Positions 61,108 to 64,000 of a DNA stretch of 64,000 bases are shown here, piece by piece (the stretch's first letter is position 1; each line of letters begins with the position of its first letter). Source of the stretch: Agrococcus casei LMG 22410 (GTDB lineage Bacteria > Actinomycetota > Actinomycetes > Actinomycetales > Microbacteriaceae); contig NZ_FUHU01000044.1 in the NCBI RefSeq assembly GCF_900163565.1, positions 146,119-210,118 on the forward strand, written 5' to 3'. The position numbers and the translations under genes were made by a program. The notes under the pieces are model-generated. The model saw only the letters and a program-made list of their open reading frames with translations, searched no databases and was not told the origin of the DNA.

Positions 61108-61140
61108 TTGAGTCGTCCGCGCATGTCGCGGACGACTCAA
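61108..61140 (+). terminator. Hairpin after the siderophore operon
   Basis: Perfect 14-base arms (61108-61121 and 61127-61140, TTGAGTCGTCCGCG and its complement) around CATGT, 21 bases after the last stop. No T-tract follows, so it may be a terminator of the GC-rich type or an operator for the AraC gene downstream. Confidence 0.65.
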
Positions 61141-61165
61141 TCATCAGCGCCCGCGGGAGCACCCC

Positions 61166-62167
61166 ATGAGCAAGGTCGGTGATCCTCCGCAACCGGGGCG
61201 GTTTCGTGAACTCGCACCGCTCTTGGGGCCGCTTGCAGTGGTCGAGTCCGTGCGCACGGAACCGGTGGAACCCGTCGCGTTCGCGCACGCGAAGATCATC
61301 CACGTCATGGCAGGTACCAGCCGCGTCACGACCTCCACGGGCCAATGGCTGCTCAGCGCAGGCGATGTGTTCGTGCTGGGGTCTCGGGCATGGTGTCAAG
61401 CGAACCCGGAACCGCAGGTGCGGTGCTGGACTATCTACCTCGATCAGGAGTTCCTGCGCTGGCACATGATCTGGGTGCTGCCCGGCCCCGAGCGGGTACT
61501 GCCCGGCCTGCACCCGGCGCAGTGGAACGGTGAAGCGATGGTGTTTCATGCCGGGCGGGAACGGCTGGCACGGTTGGAACCTGTGCTGCGGCGGATGAGC
61601 GTCATCCCGCATCAGGGCGGCTCGGAATCGATCGCACGGCTGATCACGCTATTCGCGCAGACCGCGGAGCAGATCGTTCCGGCATTGGTGACCGATCAAG
61701 ATCCCCCAGTGCGAACCGCGAACGGGATGGTTGGACGGCTCTCGGTGCTCCCGGCACGTTCTGCGGTGTCGGATGCGGCGAATCTGATGCGGGCCGACCT
61801 GGCGCGGCCGTGGACGACGGACGAGGTAGCGCGGGCGGTCGCGTTATCGAGGTCGCAGCTTTCACGATTGTTTACTGCCCGGTTCGGGCTCCCTCCCAAG
61901 CGATGGCTGATCGAGATCCGGCTCACCGAGTTCGCGCGACTGATCGAGGAAACGACACTGACGATCGACGCTGCGGCGCGGCGAGTGGGGTGGCAGGATC
62001 GACGTGTCGCCGCCGCATGGTTTCATCACCGGTACGGAGTCTCACCGACCCAGTTTCGGAAGATCGCGCCACCGACCTGCATCGGCGAAGTGCCGGGGTC
62101 TGCTGAGGGTTTGGTTGACTCCTGTCCACTCGTGCATGCGGGTGGGGTGAAGGAGAATGATCAGTGA
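61166..62167 (+). CDS. AraC-family regulator, C-terminus altered by IS insertion
   Basis: 333 residues. N-terminal cupin-like sensor (about 20-120) and a clear AraC DNA-binding domain (about 205-305): LARPWTTDEVARAVALSRSQLSRLFTARFGLPPKRWL and IDAAARRVGWQDRRVAAAWFHHRYGVSPTQFRK. From about residue 309 the coding runs into the end of an IS3-family element (from about 62091), which supplies the last 25 residues and the stop. The DNA-binding domain is intact, so the protein may still work. Second AraC gene of the iron cluster; its target is probably the same operon. Confidence 0.82.
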   Translation: MSKVGDPPQPGRFRELAPLLGPLAVVESVRTEPVEPVAFAHAKIIHVMAGTSRVTTSTGQWLLSAGDVFVLGSRAWCQANPEPQVRCWTIYLDQEFLRWHMIWVLPGPERVLPGLHPAQWNGEAMVFHAGRERLARLEPVLRRMSVIPHQGGSESIARLITLFAQTAEQIVPALVTDQDPPVRTANGMVGRLSVLPARSAVSDAANLMRADLARPWTTDEVARAVALSRSQLSRLFTARFGLPPKRWLIEIRLTEFARLIEETTLTIDAAARRVGWQDRRVAAAWFHHRYGVSPTQFRKIAPPTCIGEVPGSAEGLVDSCPLVHAGGVKENDQ

Positions 62168-62865
62168 TGAAGTACTCAGAAGAGTTCAAGCAAGACGCCG
62201 TCGCGTTGGTGCGGGCAGGTGCCACGCAACGCGAGGTGTGTCGCGATCTTGGTATCTCGAAATCAGCAATGTCGAAATGGGTCGCTGATGCTGACCGACG
62301 TGACGCTGGCCTGCCGGTAGCAAAAGACGTGACCCCGGGCGAGGATGCGCAGATTCGTGAATTGATGCACCGGAACCGGCTCCTCGAGCAGGAGAACGAG
62401 GTACTCAGGCGTGCGGCGGCGTATTTGTCGCAGATTCATATCACGCCCCCAAAATAGTGTTCCCGCTCGTCCAAGAGATGGCCGCGCCCGGTGCCCGCAT
62501 TCGGGTGCCGGTGGCGGTGGCGTGCCGGGTGCTGGGGTTTACGAAGCAGGCGTATTACCAGTGGGTGAAACAGCCGTTGTCTGCCCGAGAGATTGCTGAC
62601 GCGCAGATCATTCAAGTATTGCGTGAGCTCCACGAGGACGACCCCGAGGGCGGGTACCGGGTGCTCGCTGATGATCTGCATGATCTTGGCTTTGTCATCT
62701 CGGAGCGACGGGTGTGGCGGCTGTGCAAGATCGCCGGCATTCAGTCGACCATTACGACACGAAAGCGCCGCTACCAGAAAGCTGGTGCGCCGGTGGGTGA
62801 CGACCTGGTGCAACGCGATTTTACGGCTGATGGTTTGGATGAGAAATGGTTGGTGGATATCACCG
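62091..62865 (+). mobile_element. IS3-family element, 3' part removed by the next IS
   Basis: Begins at about TGCCGGGGTCTGCTGAGG inside the AraC gene's 3' end. It has an intact OrfA and an OrfB that stops being transposase-like at KWLVDI, exactly where the next IS3-type element starts. Right inverted end not present here. Confidence 0.75.
62167..62457 (+). CDS. IS3-family transposase OrfA
   Basis: 96 residues. Helix-turn-helix MKYSEEFKQDAVALVRAGATQREVCRDLGISKSAMSKWV and heptad tail LMHRNRLLEQENEVLRRAAAYLSQIH. OrfA proteins bind IS ends; with OrfB by frameshift it would make the transposase, but OrfB is truncated. Confidence 0.9.
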   Translation: MKYSEEFKQDAVALVRAGATQREVCRDLGISKSAMSKWVADADRRDAGLPVAKDVTPGEDAQIRELMHRNRLLEQENEVLRRAAAYLSQIHITPPK

Positions 62866-62867
62866 TG
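62457..62867 (+). pseudogene. IS3-family transposase OrfB, truncated
   Basis: About 136 N-terminal residues (normal about 280-300): RIRVPVAVACRVLGFTKQAYYQW, LRELHEDDPEGGYRVLADDL and the start of the integrase core RDFTADGLDEKWLVDI with the first catalytic Asp. Then the frame leaves the family and runs into the next IS. Catalytic core lost. Confidence 0.85.
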
Positions 62868-62917
62868 AATCGCCCCGGGTCTCGTGGAGGGTCTGAAATC
62901 CCGAGAGGATGATGACT

Positions 62918-63244
62918 ATGCCAGCTTTGAGGAAGTATCCGCCGGAGTTGCGGGAGCGAGCGATGAGGCTCGTGCAGGAAGCACGGAAGGAGGATCCGGA
63001 GTTGTCTGTGAACCAGGCAGTGATCCGGATCGGACAGCGCGTTGGCGTGAACCCTGACACGCTGCGTGGGTGGGTCAAACAATCCCAGATCGACGCGGGC
63101 GAGCGCCCAGGAACGACGACGGATGACGCGTCGAGGATCAAGCAGCTCGAGGCGGAAGTGCGTGAGCTCAAGCGTGCGAACGAGATCCTGTTGGCGGCGT
63201 CGAGTTTCTTCGCGCGGGAGCTCGACCCGCGACTGCCGTGGTAG
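62918..63244 (+). CDS. IS3-family transposase OrfA
   Basis: 108 residues from ATG 62918. Helix-turn-helix RKYPPELRERAMRLVQEARKEDPELSVNQAVIRIGQRVGVNPDTLRGWV and a coiled-coil tail RIKQLEAEVRELKRANEILLAASSFFARELD. Typical of the IS3 family. OrfB follows in another frame and would be made as a fusion by frameshift. Confidence 0.9.
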   Translation: MPALRKYPPELRERAMRLVQEARKEDPELSVNQAVIRIGQRVGVNPDTLRGWVKQSQIDAGERPGTTTDDASRIKQLEAEVRELKRANEILLAASSFFARELDPRLPW

Positions 63245-63945
63245 TTCAGTTCATCGATGATCATCGTGACCGGTTCGGGGTCGAGCCGATCTGCCGCGTG
63301 CTCACAGAGCACGGTGTGAAGATCGCTCCGTCCGGTTACTACGCGTTCAAGAAGCGACCAGCCTCAGCCCGCGCCGGTGCTGATGCAGAGCTGGTCGTCC
63401 AGATCGAGCGGGTGTTCTGGGACCGGGGGCTCGGTCGCGGGATCAGCGGAGCGCGCAAGATCTGGCGGTTGCTGCGCCGCGAGGGCATCACCGTCGCCCG
63501 CTGCACGGTCGAACGTCTCATGCGTCAGCAGGGACTGCGCGGCATCCGCAGGGGCAAGCAGTTCATCACCACGCGCCCTGACGACTCCGCGCCGAGGGCT
63601 GAGGATCACGTGAAGCGCGAGTTCCATGCCGACCGGCCGAACCAGCTCTGGGTGGTCGACTTCACATATGTTCCGACGTGGTCAGGGATGGCGTTCACCG
63701 CGTTCGTCACCGACGTGTTCTCCCGCCGGATCGTGGGCTGGCGGACGATGTCGAAGATGCCGACCGACCTGCCGCTGGACGCGCTCGAGATGGCACTCTG
63801 GGTCCGAGATCGGGCTGGCGAGGACATCACCGGGGTCGTCCAACATTCCGATGCCGGCTCTCAATACACAGCTCTGCGTTACACAGAACGGCTCGCGGAA
63901 GTCGGAGCGATCGCATCAATCGGGACCGTCGGTGACAGTTACGAC
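63238..63945 (+). pseudogene. IS3-family transposase OrfB, C-terminally truncated
   Basis: About 236 residues in an uninterrupted frame. HTH_21 region (FGVEPICRVLTEHGVKIAPSGYYAFKKRP), then an integrase core with Asp in WVVDFTYVPTWSG and Asp in VVQHSDAGSQYTALRYTERL, then VGAIASIGTVGDSYD. The third acid, the Glu of the usual DNALAES, is missing because another IS starts there. The frame runs on to the window edge as IS-derived sequence, so the copy is inactive. Confidence 0.85.
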
Positions 63946-64000
63946 TGTCAGTCTGTTTCTGCCCGATCTCGCAATGATGGGGTAGTCCTGGCCGGAGTGT
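63946..64000. mobile_element. Left end of a third IS (partial, continues beyond window)
   Basis: Only 55 bases are visible. The abrupt loss of OrfB similarity after GDSYD and the TGTCAGTCTG start identify an insertion, but the family cannot be named from this stretch. Confidence 0.5.

Larger units (their letters stand above)
62866..63945 (+). mobile_element. Second IS3-family element, 3' end removed by a third IS
   Basis: Begins about TGAATCGCCCCGGGTCTCG inside the previous OrfB. It encodes OrfA and most of an OrfB; homology stops at GDSYD (63945), where a further element begins with TGTCAGTCTGTTTCTGCC. A nested-insertion order can be read: the first IS is oldest and the one at the window edge youngest. 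Confidence 0.75.
35037..64000. mobile_element. Integrative/mobilizable genomic island (at least 29 kb, right end not seen)
   Basis: The sequence from the broken dehydrogenase to the window end carries, in order, a serine integrase, excisionase-like gene, primase/helicase, oriT-like repeats, MobC, relaxase, iteron-rich region, ardA, IS elements, a second relaxase fragment and an iron-uptake cluster. The short motif GGATGCGCG, frequent in the first 35 kb, was not found in this part. No type IV coupling protein or secretion genes are visible, so the island may be mobilizable rather than self-transmissible, or those genes lie further right. It may be a composite of more than one element. Confidence 0.75.

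Overview
The window looks like the chromosome of a high-GC Gram-positive actinobacterium, most likely of the Microbacteriaceae. The evidence is the strong G/C bias at third codon positions, GTG starts, the tRNA-Trp/secE/nusG/rplK/rplA and rplJ/rplL ribosomal blocks, the murB/MaoC/MaoC cluster, an LPXTG surface protein and an IdeR/DtxR-type iron box. The species is not determined.

Region 1 (1-35 kb) is ordinary core and semi-core chromosome. It starts inside a sugar/acid-type MFS transporter, followed by an alkyltransferase-like DNA repair protein. A DUF559 endonuclease-like gene is bracketed by two copies of a hairpin repeat. Next is a monosaccharide ABC importer operon (ROK regulator, ATPase, permease, ChvE-like lipoprotein) with a divergent ROK sugar kinase and a DeoR/aldose-epimerase chimera. 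The rest includes an ABC exporter, an FtsX-like permease, small lipoproteins, rplJ-rplL with its L10 leader, a sortase substrate and a two-component system. A YqaJ-type nuclease, a TetR/CPBP divergent pair, the rplA-rplK-nusG-secE-tRNA-Trp block, an aminotransferase, an ABC-2 exporter with its own two-component system, and murB with MaoC genes complete it.

Region 2 (about 35.04 kb to the window end) is a genomic island. A large serine integrase sits exactly where a D-2-hydroxyacid dehydrogenase gene is cut off; the 5' half of that gene is not in the window, so the far end of the island probably lies beyond 64 kb. Inward come an excisionase-like HTH gene behind a structured leader, a P4-type primase/helicase, an oriT-like set of inverted repeats, MobC, a relaxase, and a repeat-rich non-coding region that looks like a replication origin with TGTAGCG iterons. 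After these are a lipoprotein/XRE pair, the antirestriction gene ardA with a coupled small ORF, and an IS3-family element that truncates a second, MobF-type relaxase.

Region 3 (48-62 kb) is the cargo: a complete ferric-siderophore uptake and release cluster. Its parts are an AraC regulator, an IdeR/DtxR box, a binding lipoprotein, a flavin monooxygenase of the NtaA/EmoA family, two FecCD permeases, an ATPase, a siderophore-interacting reductase fused to a methyltransferase-like domain, a degenerate/active IrtAB-like ABC pair, and a second AraC regulator. The binding protein, permeases and ATPase would bring the ferric complex in, the SIP protein would release iron by reduction, and the AraC and IdeR/DtxR elements would set expression. 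The gene content resembles the mobile iron-uptake islands (RUSTI) reported from cheese-rind actinobacteria; this is a recollection-based comparison, not a search result.

Region 4 (62.1-64 kb) is a pile-up of IS3-family elements, each interrupting the one before it. No CRISPR array or rRNA was seen.
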